Shown piece by piece: positions 40,832-50,732 of a stretch of DNA of 64,000 nt. The position numbers and the translations under genes are program-made. Source of the stretch: an uncultured Gammaproteobacteria bacterium (GTDB lineage: Bacteria > Pseudomonadota > Gammaproteobacteria > Magnimaribacterales > Magnimaribacteraceae); the NCBI GenBank assembly GCA_913045055.1, contig CAJWPI010000002.1, forward strand, positions 1-64,000, read 5' to 3'. Under the pieces are notes generated by a model. The model did no database searches. It worked only from the letters and a program-made list of their open reading frames with translations, and was not told the origin of the DNA. The first letter of the stretch is position 1. Every line of letters starts with the position of its first letter.

Positions 40832-42292
40832 ATGAGCAAAAATAAAGTTTTATTTTATTCAATCAAAAGAATTGGGCTTTATTTGCTGCTTGCTTGCTTC
40901 TCAATGTCGTCTACTTCTGAAGAAGAGTATTTACCAGAACTAGGTGACACTTCATCTTCTGCTATCTCGTTGGCATCAGAATATGAACTAGGGAGACTGT
41001 GGATAGCACAATTAAGAAGATCAACCCCTGAACTGAATGATCCAATTGCACAAGATTATTTAGAACACCTTATCTATCGATTATCAGAGTATAGCCAACT
41101 CCAAGATAAAAGGTTAGAAATTGTTCTAATAGACCAAAAAAACATAAACGCTTTTGCAGCTCCTGGAGGAATAATAGGAGTTGCTGCAGGATTAATTTTT
41201 CATGCAGAAACAGAAGGGCAACTTGTGTCGGTACTTTCACATGAATTAGCTCATCTAAGCCAAAGACATTTTGCTAGAAGAATTCAAAGACAAGAGGACA
41301 GGGGTTTAGCTAATGCTCTTATCATACTTGCAAGTATAGCTGTAGCTGCAGCAAGCACACCTGAAGCAGCTTTGGCAGGTCAACAAGTATTAGCTCAACA
41401 AGCCTTATCATATAGTAGAAGCAATGAGCAAGAAGCTGATCGCATAGGTTTCTTAAACCTAGTAAGCGCAGGTTACAATCCTCAAAGTATGCCTAGAATG
41501 TTTGAGAAACTTCAATCTTTAAACAGAATGAGTGGTTCTACTGAACTGGAATTTTTAAGATCACATCCACTAACAAAAAAACGGATAAGTGATTCAAAAA
41601 TTAGAGCTAATGAGATAAAAGGTTCTAATTACAAAGACAGTCTTGAATATCATTTAGTTAGAACTAGAACCTTAGTCCATTTTTCTAAACTTCCTCGTCA
41701 AGCTGTTGCTCTGCTGAAACAAAATTTAAGAAAAGCAAAGACAAAAAGAGAAAAAATCATAGCTGGTTACGGATTAGCACTAGCTCTTTCAAAAGATAAT
41801 AAGCATGGTGACGCTCTGGAAATGGCAAGAGAAAATCTAAATCTTGATCCAGAAAACCTTATGCTTCAAACAGCTTTGTTGGAAGTGCACATAAATGCAA
41901 GAAATAATCTGGAGGCTACTGCCCTTGGTAAACAACTCCTAGAAATTAACCCTAATAATTACCCTCTTTCTATGTTATATGCTAGAGCTTTATTAAACCA
42001 ATCTGATTTTGAAAAATCAGAAGAGATCTTAAAAAAACTTTCATTAAGAAGAAAATCAGACCCTCAGGTTTGGTATTGGTTAGCAGAAGTACAGGGGCTT
42101 TCTAAAAATATATTAGGTCTTCATCAATCTAGATCAGAATATTTCTATGTTACAGGGAATTATAACCAAGCAATTCAGCACCTTAGGTATGCTCTAGAGC
42201 TTGCTGGGAATAACTTCCAGCTAAATGAAAGCCTAAGGACAAAAATTGAAAATATACATTTAACCGTAGAAGCTCTAAAAGAATTAACTTAG
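40832..42292 (+). CDS. bepA: BepA-like M48 metalloprotease with TPR domain
   Basis: SHELAHLSQRHFARR (HExxH), SRSNEQEADRIGF, C-terminal TPR repeats; perM-bepA synteny. Confidence 0.93.
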   Translation: MSKNKVLFYSIKRIGLYLLLACFSMSSTSEEEYLPELGDTSSSAISLASEYELGRLWIAQLRRSTPELNDPIAQDYLEHLIYRLSEYSQLQDKRLEIVLIDQKNINAFAAPGGIIGVAAGLIFHAETEGQLVSVLSHELAHLSQRHFARRIQRQEDRGLANALIILASIAVAAASTPEAALAGQQVLAQQALSYSRSNEQEADRIGFLNLVSAGYNPQSMPRMFEKLQSLNRMSGSTELEFLRSHPLTKKRISDSKIRANEIKGSNYKDSLEYHLVRTRTLVHFSKLPRQAVALLKQNLRKAKTKREKIIAGYGLALALSKDNKHGDALEMARENLNLDPENLMLQTALLEVHINARNNLEATALGKQLLEINPNNYPLSMLYARALLNQSDFEKSEEILKKLSLRRKSDPQVWYWLAEVQGLSKNILGLHQSRSEYFYVTGNYNQAIQHLRYALELAGNNFQLNESLRTKIENIHLTVEALKELT

Positions 42293-42293
42293 G

Positions 42294-42635
42294 TTAACCT
42301 GGGGGCCAAGAAAGTTTTCGACCCGAAATAAGGTGTATATGTAGATGAAAAACAGTTTGTTGAGCTCCCTCCCCATTATTTATAACCAGCCTAAATGTAT
42401 CTTCTAACCCCAATTTCCTAGCTACCTCACCAGCTACCAAGAGCAAATGTCCCAGTAACTCCTCATCTTCTTTAGTGGAATCAGAAACTTTTTCTATTCT
42501 CTTTTTTGGAATGATTAATAGATGAGTAGGTGCTACAGGATTAATATCTTTAAAAACCAAGCTTATATCATCTTCATAAACAATATCTGCTGGTAATTCC
42601 TTATCTATAATCTTTTGAAAAATTGTATCAGTCAT
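42294..42635 (-). CDS. hinT: HIT family (HinT-like) nucleotide-binding protein
   Basis: DTIFQKIIDKELPADIVYEDD, QTVFHLHIHLISGR (HxHxHxx). Confidence 0.95.
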   Translation of the reverse strand: MTDTIFQKIIDKELPADIVYEDDISLVFKDINPVAPTHLLIIPKKRIEKVSDSTKEDEELLGHLLLVAGEVARKLGLEDTFRLVINNGEGAQQTVFHLHIHLISGRKLSWPPG

Positions 42636-43393
42636 TATTCAGCAATAACTCCTCCATCCACTGATATAGAGTCTCCAGTAGTGAAAGAAGACTCATCTGA
42701 ACACAAAAAGAGAACTGATGAAACCACCTCTTCAGGTTCGCCTACCCTGTTCATAGGGTGAGAAGCTGAGAAATCAGCTAGTTGCTGTTTAGGGTCTTCT
42801 GCTGCTTCTAAATAACGTTGCATCATGGGAGTATTTATCGCACCAGGTTGCACAGCATTACATCTGATATCATAACCCATTTCAGCACAATGAAGAGCTA
42901 CCGTTCGTGTTACTACTAAAACCCCTGCTTTACTATAGTTATAAGAAAGAACAAATGGTTGGGGGCTAGTTGCCAAAGATGATGAAAAGTTGACTATAGA
43001 ACCTCCGTTCTTTTTCATTGCCTTAACAGCAAATCTGCAACCTAAAAAAACCGATGTACCATTTATGGCATGTACTCTGTCCCAGTGTTCAACCGTTTCA
43101 TCTTCAATAGTAGCGGGTTCGCTTATTCCAGCAGCATTGACTACACTAGTTATTTGATGAAATCTTTCTCCTAGATGACTTTCTAAAGCATTCCAGTCCT
43201 CTTCTTTTGTTACATCTACTTTAAAAAACTCACAGGACTCACCTATTTCATCTGCTACCCTTTTTCCTCCTTCTTCATCAATATCTATTGATATAACTGA
43301 TCCACCTTCTGAGGTAAAACCTTTTGCTGTAGCAGCTCCCATTCCAGAAGCTCCTCCTGAAATAACTGCTAACTTTCCTTCAAATCTTTTCAT
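42635..43393 (-). CDS. Short-chain dehydrogenase/reductase
   Basis: VISGGASGMGAATAKGF, NAAGIS, YNYSKAGVLVVTRT. Confidence 0.93.
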   Translation of the reverse strand: MKRFEGKLAVISGGASGMGAATAKGFTSEGGSVISIDIDEEGGKRVADEIGESCEFFKVDVTKEEDWNALESHLGERFHQITSVVNAAGISEPATIEDETVEHWDRVHAINGTSVFLGCRFAVKAMKKNGGSIVNFSSSLATSPQPFVLSYNYSKAGVLVVTRTVALHCAEMGYDIRCNAVQPGAINTPMMQRYLEAAEDPKQQLADFSASHPMNRVGEPEEVVSSVLFLCSDESSFTTGDSISVDGGVIAE

Positions 43394-43417
43394 AATTTTC
43401 TCCCTAATAAATCATAA

Positions 43418-44179
43418 CTAATCAGCCCCTCTGCCACCATCAACTATTAACTCTGTTCCAGTAACAAAAGAAGACTCTTCCGATACTAAATACAATATAG
43501 CATTAGCTATATCATTAGTATTTCCTAATCTCTTGAGAGGCGTCTCTTCAGTCAAGAATTCCTTCACTGATTCATCTTCACCATAACTTCCTATAAGCAT
43601 TTCAGTCCAGATAACCCCAGGTACCATTGTGTTAATTCTTATATTCCTACCATTCATGGAAGCTTCTAAGGCAGCAGATCTTGTCATGCCGCAAATAGCG
43701 CCTTTTGTAGAACAGTATGCTGATGCATCAGGAAGTCCAACCACTCCCATAAGCGAAGATACGTTTACTATAGCTCCTCCTCCCTTTTCATCCATGACAG
43801 GCATGCAATATTTCATGCCTAAGAATGTACTTTCAACGTTAGTTGAAACTAATAAATTAAATTCTTCAACTGTTGTATCTTCAAGAGATTTGATAAAGAA
43901 AGCTCCAGCATTATTTACTAGAATGTCCAATCGATTAAAATTTTCTTTAGTAAGATTAATGCAGCTCTGCCAATCATTTTCAGAACAAACATCTTGTTTA
44001 AAGAAAATCGCTTCACCTCCTGAATCTTTTATAGCTTTAACTGTCTTCTCACCTCTGGCTTCATTCCTTCCTGTAGCTATAATTTTAGCACCAGCAAGGG
44101 CTAGAACTTCACAACAAGTTCTACCAATCCCCGAGGTAGCCCCAGTTACAATTGCAACTTTATTTGATAAATCAGTCAT
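43418..44179 (-). CDS. Short-chain dehydrogenase/reductase
   Basis: IVTGATSGIGRTC, LVNNAGAFF, YCSTKGAICGMTRSAAL. Confidence 0.93.
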   Translation of the reverse strand: MTDLSNKVAIVTGATSGIGRTCCEVLALAGAKIIATGRNEARGEKTVKAIKDSGGEAIFFKQDVCSENDWQSCINLTKENFNRLDILVNNAGAFFIKSLEDTTVEEFNLLVSTNVESTFLGMKYCMPVMDEKGGGAIVNVSSLMGVVGLPDASAYCSTKGAICGMTRSAALEASMNGRNIRINTMVPGVIWTEMLIGSYGEDESVKEFLTEETPLKRLGNTNDIANAILYLVSEESSFVTGTELIVDGGRGAD

Positions 44180-44966
44180 TTAAAGTGGTTCCTGATAAAG
44201 CTACTCGCATTCCACCATCAACTGTTAATTCAGCTCCAGTCATAAATTCTGATGCATCCGAAAGTAAATATATTACTGCACTAGCTACATCTTCTGGTTT
44301 ACCTAACCTGCCTAAAGGTATTGATTTTCTTACATCTTCCCAAAGCTCTTTATCATCCCCTGCTCTTTCTATTTGCATGGGTGTCATAATTACTCCTGGA
44401 TGTACACTATTAATTCTTATAAATTCTCTTTTTGCACCTATTTCTAGAGCTACAGCCTTGGTTAACATTCTTACACCTCCCTTACTAGCGCTGTAAGCAG
44501 TGCAATTCAATGTACCGGTTTGACCAGAAATGGAGGAGATATTAACGATGCTACCTTTAGCGCCATTTTTAGCCCTCATCATTTCTACTGATAATTTTGT
44601 ACCAATGAACGTACCTGTTAAGTTTATGCGTTGAGTTTCTCTAAATTCTTCAAGACTCATTTCTTCGATTGTTTTAAGGTTTACTATCCCTGCATTATTT
44701 ACTAATCCATGTATGGACCCTTCTTTTTCTTCAATATCAGACATAACTCTTTTCCAGTCTTCTTCAGAAGATATATCTAAAATATTGGTTCTAATTGATT
44801 TATTTGCGTTCTCTGACCATTCACTTTCAGATTCTTTTAGCAGTTCATTGTTTATGTCAGTTGCTATGACCTTGGCACCTTCAAGAAGAATTTTTGAGAC
44901 ACATCCTTTACCTATACCTCTTGCAGCTCCAGTAACGAGAATAACTTTATTATCAAGTTTTCCCAT
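44172..44966 (-). CDS. Short-chain dehydrogenase/reductase
   Basis: LVTGAARGIGKGC, LVNNAGIV, YSASKGGVRMLTKAVAL. Confidence 0.93.
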   Translation of the reverse strand: MGKLDNKVILVTGAARGIGKGCVSKILLEGAKVIATDINNELLKESESEWSENANKSIRTNILDISSEEDWKRVMSDIEEKEGSIHGLVNNAGIVNLKTIEEMSLEEFRETQRINLTGTFIGTKLSVEMMRAKNGAKGSIVNISSISGQTGTLNCTAYSASKGGVRMLTKAVALEIGAKREFIRINSVHPGVIMTPMQIERAGDDKELWEDVRKSIPLGRLGKPEDVASAVIYLLSDASEFMTGAELTVDGGMRVALSGTTLND

Positions 44967-44970
44967 GTAC

Positions 44971-46164
44971 CTACTTTCTTGATCTTTTTAATCTAACGCC
45001 GCTTGGGTCTAGGCCCACAGATTCCCTAAAAGCCTCATGCATATTTATTAAAGATAGTTCATTTCTGCCAAAGACAGAGTAAGGGTGTAAACCGGATTTG
45101 AATCCTTTCATCACATTTGCACTTACCCAATAATCTTCATTTTCTACAACTGAATAGATAAACTGGAAATGCTCTTGTGCTGCGTCTTTTTCTTCTTCTG
45201 TTTTCATTTCGAATCTAGAGTAAGTAGAAAATCTTGTTAAATGCTCACCTACCTCTTTTCCTGGATAAAGCTCAAATAAATAAACAAAAGCACTATTTAC
45301 AAAGAAGGTAATATTGGGGAAAAGAAAATATACCCAACTAAAATGGTTAAAAGCCTCCCAATCCTTTTCTGGTTTATCTTTTAATTCATTTATTGTTAAG
45401 CTAGGAAAACCAAGCCTATGATTATAATTATAGCGATCATATATCATTACATTGGAATAGGAACCTAATGCAATAGTTTCTGGGTGGAGAGGACCAAAGT
45501 GATAACCTTCAACAAATGTATCCATAGCAAGTTTCCAATTAGTCGGCATATCAAAAATTCCTCTATTTACTAAATGTACCGAATCTAAAGTCCAAGATTC
45601 CATTTGGTTTCCTAAATCCTTACCTAAAATATCATCAATGGATTGAGCTGGTCCTGGAGTTGGTTGGACATAAATCAAACCATATTTTTCTTCTACAGGA
45701 AGCTCTATAAGTGAATGGAGGGAACGGTCTATTTCTCCGAAAGTTTCCTCTCCGTAAATAGAAATTAAGTCGCCATCTAGGTCATACCTCCATGCATGGT
45801 AAGGGCATACAAAGCCTCTAGATTGATTTCCACAAGGCTTATCAAGCAGCCTTCCACCTCTATGCCTACAAACGTTTAGATAAGCTTTTACAGTACCCTT
45901 TTTATTCCTAGTAATAATGATAGGAATTCCGGTGTCTTCATTAGTAATAAAATCCCCTGAATCTTTTACATCACTTGAGAATGCCATGAGCAAAGGTCTT
46001 TCTTTAAATAATTTTTGTTTCTCTAGTTCAAATATCTCATTATCTGTATAAGTTTTGATGTCAACGTAATAAGGTGCAACATCTTCTGAAGTCATAGAAG
46101 TTGTTCCAGAATCTATAAGATCTAACATCCTTTTCGCTGCTTTATTAAGTTCTTTATTTTTCAT
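44971..46164 (-). CDS. Rieske-type aromatic-ring-hydroxylating dioxygenase-like alpha subunit (Rieske 1)
   Basis: CRHRGGRLLDKPCGNQSRGFVCPYHAW Rieske motif; MDTFVEGYHFGPLHPET mononuclear iron motif. Confidence 0.93.
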   Translation of the reverse strand: MKNKELNKAAKRMLDLIDSGTTSMTSEDVAPYYVDIKTYTDNEIFELEKQKLFKERPLLMAFSSDVKDSGDFITNEDTGIPIIITRNKKGTVKAYLNVCRHRGGRLLDKPCGNQSRGFVCPYHAWRYDLDGDLISIYGEETFGEIDRSLHSLIELPVEEKYGLIYVQPTPGPAQSIDDILGKDLGNQMESWTLDSVHLVNRGIFDMPTNWKLAMDTFVEGYHFGPLHPETIALGSYSNVMIYDRYNYNHRLGFPSLTINELKDKPEKDWEAFNHFSWVYFLFPNITFFVNSAFVYLFELYPGKEVGEHLTRFSTYSRFEMKTEEEKDAAQEHFQFIYSVVENEDYWVSANVMKGFKSGLHPYSVFGRNELSLINMHEAFRESVGLDPSGVRLKRSRK

Positions 46165-46284
46165 AGCTTACATCCCAGTAAATATTATCTGAAGATTGTA
46201 GTTATAATTTTACAACAAATAACATTGATTGGTTTTGATAGGATAAAAAAACTATAATTTAAAAATAAAAAAAACGAGGTAGAT

Positions 46285-46815
46285 ATGAAAATTTTGAGAC
46301 ATGATGTTCTTCAGTATGCTTTTATGTCGAAAGACATGGCGTCCTTAGAGGCTTCTTGCCATAAATGGGCAGATGCTTTTGGAGCTGGTCCTTTCTTTGT
46401 TATAGAGCACCATATACCAGATGACTGCACTTATAAAGGGAAGCCATGCGATCTTGATATGACTTACGCTTTCGGTCAGGCAGGTTCTGCGCAAATAGAG
46501 TTCATGGTTCAACATAATGATGGCCCTTCTACCTTCAGGGATATGTTTAAGCCAGAAGAAGAAGGCTTTCACCATTGGTGTATCTTTACGAATAAGTACG
46601 ATGAAGAGTATAAAAGATTAACAGGAAATGGATATATAGAGACTACAGCCTTCACTACTTCAGCAAGAGTATGCTGGTTAGATGCTGAAAAAGACTTGGG
46701 TGGCCATATAGAACTGTATGAAGAAAACCCAGGCACACAAGGGTTTTTCGATTTACTAAGAGAAAGTCATGAAAGCTGGGATGGAAAAGACCCTATTAGA
46801 CCAGCACCATTTTAA
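46285..46815 (+). CDS. VOC/glyoxalase superfamily protein
   Basis: HDVLQYAFMSKDMASLEASCHKWADAFGAGPFFV; GFHHWCIFT; GGHIELYEENPG. Confidence 0.85.
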   Translation: MKILRHDVLQYAFMSKDMASLEASCHKWADAFGAGPFFVIEHHIPDDCTYKGKPCDLDMTYAFGQAGSAQIEFMVQHNDGPSTFRDMFKPEEEGFHHWCIFTNKYDEEYKRLTGNGYIETTAFTTSARVCWLDAEKDLGGHIELYEENPGTQGFFDLLRESHESWDGKDPIRPAPF

Positions 46816-46903
46816 TTACTTGAACTGGTATGAAATAAGAAAGTCCTCGTTGTCTTTTTTTACTATACTGGCATAATCTTTTTTTTTATCACTGGGAGAA
46901 GTC

Positions 46904-48160
46904 ATGGTAAACAATCCTCTAGATGATTCTAGAAAACTTGAAGATATGCAATTATTTGATAAGGAAATCTTAGAATGTCCTTATCATTATAATAAAGAGC
47001 TGAGAGAGCAGGCACCTGTATATAAGGATCCTGAAACTGGTATTTATATTATTTCTAAATATGAATTAGTGAAGGAAGCTGCAAGAAAGAAAGATATTTT
47101 TTCAAGCCAATTTATTTTAAACGCTGATTCTAGTGAAGCAGAAGAGGTAAAAGAAGCAAGAAGAAAAGCTTTTAACTTAGGTAAAGGCACTCTCCTAACA
47201 ATAGATGACCCAGAACATAAAAAATATAGAGAATTAGTTAAAGATTTTTTTGTACCTGACAAGATTGCGGCTTATGAGCCGTGGATTTTAGATTTCTCTT
47301 CTAATTTAATTGAAAAATTTGCTGATAATGGAAATTGTGACTTCATACGAGAATTTGCTAGACCTCTGCCTTTATCCGTAATTTTACATGTTTTAGGAAT
47401 TCCATTAGACAGAATAGATGAATGCTTTAAATGGACCTTAGATTCAGTTACGGCTCTGTCTGGGGTGGCGTCTGATGAAGAACTTATAGAAGCACATAAT
47501 GGAATTGCAGAAGAACATGCTTTTTTTGCTGAAGAAATTGAAGCCCGAAGAGGGAATCCTAAAGATGATCTGTTATCAGTTATCGCAAATGCTAAATATG
47601 AAGATGAAAGATATTTAACTACAGAAGAAAGCATTTCTTTCTGCACTCAGTTCTTAGTAGCAGGTAATGAAACAACGACAGCAACTTTAGCTGAAGCTAT
47701 GAGACAGCTATGCCTATTCCCTGAAGAACAAGAGAAGATTAAGAAAGACCCTTCATTAATACCTAATCTTGTAGATGAGTCCCTTAGATTAGCCACCCCT
47801 ACTTCAAATATGTGGAGGGTTGCTTCAGAAGACCATGAAATAGGAGGTGTTACTATCCCAAAAGGCAGTCAAGTACTTCTTAAATTCTTTTCTTCAAACC
47901 ATGATGAAGAAGTCTTTGAAGAACCAATGAAATTTGATGTAACCAGAGAAAATGCTAGGAGCCATATAGCCTTCGGCTTTGGAATTCATGTCTGTATTGG
48001 TCAACTTCTTTCTAAACAAGAAATGGTGAATGGTTGGCAAACATTATTTCAAAAACTCAAAAATTTCTCATTTGATGCTGACCCTGATCAGCTGAAATAT
48101 ATGCCAAATATATTGCTTAGAGGTCTTGAAGAACTCCCAATAAAATTTGAGAAAGTATAA
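46904..48160 (+). CDS. Cytochrome P450
   Basis: FGFGIHVCIGQLL heme-Cys motif, AGNETTTATLAEAM I-helix, ESLR ExxR motif. Confidence 0.96.
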   Translation: MVNNPLDDSRKLEDMQLFDKEILECPYHYNKELREQAPVYKDPETGIYIISKYELVKEAARKKDIFSSQFILNADSSEAEEVKEARRKAFNLGKGTLLTIDDPEHKKYRELVKDFFVPDKIAAYEPWILDFSSNLIEKFADNGNCDFIREFARPLPLSVILHVLGIPLDRIDECFKWTLDSVTALSGVASDEELIEAHNGIAEEHAFFAEEIEARRGNPKDDLLSVIANAKYEDERYLTTEESISFCTQFLVAGNETTTATLAEAMRQLCLFPEEQEKIKKDPSLIPNLVDESLRLATPTSNMWRVASEDHEIGGVTIPKGSQVLLKFFSSNHDEEVFEEPMKFDVTRENARSHIAFGFGIHVCIGQLLSKQEMVNGWQTLFQKLKNFSFDADPDQLKYMPNILLRGLEELPIKFEKV

Positions 48161-48163
48161 CTT

Positions 48164-48538
48164 ATGAATAACAAAGACTTGATTAAAGACTTTATAGAAG
48201 CTTGGAATAATTTAGACTTAGAAAAAGTTGTTAATTTTTTCGCAGAAGATATTTTTTACCATAATATTCCAATGGAACCTTTAAATGGCAAATCCGAAGC
48301 AAGTGCATTTGTAGATGGGTTAAAAGATTGTGATTCTATTAATTGGGAATTAATTGCGATAGCAGAAGAAGGAAATAAAGTTTTGACTGAAAGATTAGAT
48401 AACTTCAATTTTAAAGATGGTAGAAAGATAAGCATACCTGTCATGGGAACATTCGAGATTGAAAATAATAAAATAAAAAAGTGGAGAGATTATTTTGATT
48501 TAGAAACTTTCCAAAAACAGATGACTGGTCAGTCTTAG
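48164..48538 (+). CDS. Limonene-1,2-epoxide hydrolase/SnoaL-like protein
   Basis: FIEAWNNLDLEKVVNFFAEDIFYHNIPMEPLNG, TERLDNFNF (R-x-D) and KWRDYFD (Asp), resembling the LEH Asp-Arg-Asp triad. Confidence 0.8.
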   Translation: MNNKDLIKDFIEAWNNLDLEKVVNFFAEDIFYHNIPMEPLNGKSEASAFVDGLKDCDSINWELIAIAEEGNKVLTERLDNFNFKDGRKISIPVMGTFEIENNKIKKWRDYFDLETFQKQMTGQS

Positions 48539-48542
48539 CCTT

Positions 48543-49739
48543 ATGGAATTACAATTTAATCAAGAAGAGTTAGAGTTTCAGAAGGAAGTTAAAGAGTTTC
48601 TCGATGTTAATTTGCCTCAACATCTAATTGAACAGGCAAAAAGAACTACTGCAGTCTTTCCAGATAAGGAAGTAGCGCTTGAATGGCAATCTATTCTTGC
48701 TAAAAAAGGTTGGTTAGTTCCTTCGTGGCCAGAAGAATATGGAGGTACCAATTGGAATCCAGCTCAAAAATATATTTTTTCTTTAGAATGTGCAAATGCA
48801 GGTGCCCCTTCCCTAATCCCTATGGGTCTTAATATGCTTGGACCTGTTCTAATAGGTTACGGAACTCAAGAACAAAAAGATTTTTATCTACCTAGAATTA
48901 TCAGCGGGGAAGATTATTGGTGTCAGGGCTACAGTGAACCTGGTTCTGGTTCAGATCTAGCTAGCTTAAAATGCAAAGCTGAAATTAAAGATGATAAATA
49001 TATAATTAATGGTACTAAGATTTGGACAACCCATGCTCATTTTGCAAATAAGATATTCTGTCTAGTTAGAACAGATAACTCAACAAAACCCCAACAAGGT
49101 ATTACCTTTCTATTAATTGATATGGAACAAGATGGAGTTAATGTTGAGCCAATAATAATGCTTTCAGGAGATCATGATGTTAATCAAGTAGTTTTTAACG
49201 ATGCTGAAGCCAGTATTGATCAACGTATAGGTAATGAAGGTGAGGGCTGGACAGTTGCAAAGTATCTTCTAGAATTTGAAAGAGGGGGTTCCTCTGCTTC
49301 AGCTAGATCTTTTAAAGCAATTAATTTAGCCAAGTCACTTGCTGAGGAAATCATAGATGATGATGAGCCTTTACTCGCTAACCCTGCCTATATAAAAAGA
49401 ATAAGTGAACTAGAACTTAGAGCCCAATCCCTCCAATATACTGAGCTAAGAACTCTCTCTAGTATGAAAAAAGGAGGTAGCCCAGGTCCGGAATCTTCCA
49501 TGAGTAAAAATCTCGCTACTGACTTACAACAAGAAATAACTGAAATAACCCTAGATATAATTGGATATTTTGGAATTCCCAAACACGACAATACCTTAGG
49601 AAACAATGAAGCTCCTGTAGGGTCAGAGAAATTTATAACTCAAGCAGGAAGGTATCAGAATTCTAGAGCTGCAAGTATCTATGGAGGCTCTAGAGAAATT
49701 CAAAAAAACATAATTGCGAAGGCAGTTTTAGGTCTTTAA
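48543..49739 (+). CDS. Acyl-CoA dehydrogenase
   Basis: WCQGYSEPGSGSDLASL, IINGTKIWTTHAH, YGGSREIQKNIIAKAVLG. Confidence 0.93.
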   Translation: MELQFNQEELEFQKEVKEFLDVNLPQHLIEQAKRTTAVFPDKEVALEWQSILAKKGWLVPSWPEEYGGTNWNPAQKYIFSLECANAGAPSLIPMGLNMLGPVLIGYGTQEQKDFYLPRIISGEDYWCQGYSEPGSGSDLASLKCKAEIKDDKYIINGTKIWTTHAHFANKIFCLVRTDNSTKPQQGITFLLIDMEQDGVNVEPIIMLSGDHDVNQVVFNDAEASIDQRIGNEGEGWTVAKYLLEFERGGSSASARSFKAINLAKSLAEEIIDDDEPLLANPAYIKRISELELRAQSLQYTELRTLSSMKKGGSPGPESSMSKNLATDLQQEITEITLDIIGYFGIPKHDNTLGNNEAPVGSEKFITQAGRYQNSRAASIYGGSREIQKNIIAKAVLGL

Positions 49740-49759
49740 TTAAAGAAAAGGAAAAATTT

Positions 49760-50722
49760 ATGAAAAAAGAAGAATTATTAAAAGTTTATAGAACTATGAA
49801 AACTATTCGTTCTTTTGAAGAAAGATGCGACAAAGAATTTATGCAAGGAAATATTCCTGGGTTTGTACATCTCTACGCTGGACAAGAGGCTGTAGCTGTA
49901 GGAATTTGTTCCCATCTTAGTGATGAAGATAAGATTGGAAGTACCCATAGGGGTCATGGCCACTGCATAGCTAAAGGCTGTGATGTTAAGGGAATGATGC
50001 ATGAGATTATGGGGAAAGCTGATGGGCTTTGTAAAGGTAAAGGAGGCTCTATGCACATAGCTGACCTAAGCAAAGGTATGCTTGGTGCAAATGCAATAGT
50101 AGGAGGAGCTCCCCCTACAGCTGTGGGAGCCGCTTTAACTGCCAAAACCTTGGGTAATAAAACCGTAGCCATAGCTTTTTCTGGAGATGGAGCTTCAAAT
50201 CAAGGAACAACTTTTGAAGCTATGAATATGGCCGTCGTTCTTCAAGTCCCAGCTATCTTCGTCTTCGAAAATAACGGGTATGGTGAGCATACTGGAGCTG
50301 ATTATGCCGTTGGTTCAAAAGATATAGCAGGAAGAGCAGAAGGCTTTGGTCTTCCTACATATAAAGTAGACGGTACTGATTTCTTTGATGTCTATGAAAC
50401 TGCAGGCAAAGCTATAAAAGATGCTAGAGAGGGGAAAGGCCCTTCAGTTATAGAAGCTGAAGCTGTGAGATTTGGAGGACATTTTATAGGTGATCCACAA
50501 AACTATAGAGCAGAAGGTGAATTAGATAAATTAAGAGAAGAGAAAGATTGTTTAAAAATTTTCAGAGCTAAAGTAGTAACAGATTTTGATATAAAAGAAG
50601 AAGAACTGGATGGAATAGATAAAGAAGTTGAAACATTAATAGATGAAACTGCCAAATCTGGAATATCTGCTCCCATGCCAGATGCTAAAGAACTCAACTC
50701 AGATGTATATTTAAATTATTAA
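49760..50722 (+). CDS. 2-oxoacid/acetoin dehydrogenase E1 alpha subunit (AcoA/PdhA-like)
   Basis: IRSFEERCDKEFMQGNIPGFVHLYAGQEAVAVG, GKGGSMHIAD, SGDGASNQGTTFEAMNMAVVLQVPAIFVFENN (TPP motif). Confidence 0.93.
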   Translation: MKKEELLKVYRTMKTIRSFEERCDKEFMQGNIPGFVHLYAGQEAVAVGICSHLSDEDKIGSTHRGHGHCIAKGCDVKGMMHEIMGKADGLCKGKGGSMHIADLSKGMLGANAIVGGAPPTAVGAALTAKTLGNKTVAIAFSGDGASNQGTTFEAMNMAVVLQVPAIFVFENNGYGEHTGADYAVGSKDIAGRAEGFGLPTYKVDGTDFFDVYETAGKAIKDAREGKGPSVIEAEAVRFGGHFIGDPQNYRAEGELDKLREEKDCLKIFRAKVVTDFDIKEEELDGIDKEVETLIDETAKSGISAPMPDAKELNSDVYLNY

Positions 50723-50732
50723 GGAGAAAAAA

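Noticed and set aside
43629-44183. 184-aa + strand ORF antisense to an SDR gene
   Set aside because: Opposite strand carries a complete SDR with conserved motifs; the antisense translation has no recognisable domain
46165-46284. Sigma70 promoter between Rieske 1 and the VOC gene (TATAAT near 46251)
   Set aside because: A TATAAT hexamer exists, but no convincing -35 element at proper spacing; too weak in AT-rich DNA to call
47272-47646. 124-aa minus-strand ORF inside the P450 gene
   Set aside because: Shadow ORF with no motif; P450 frame is complete and well supported
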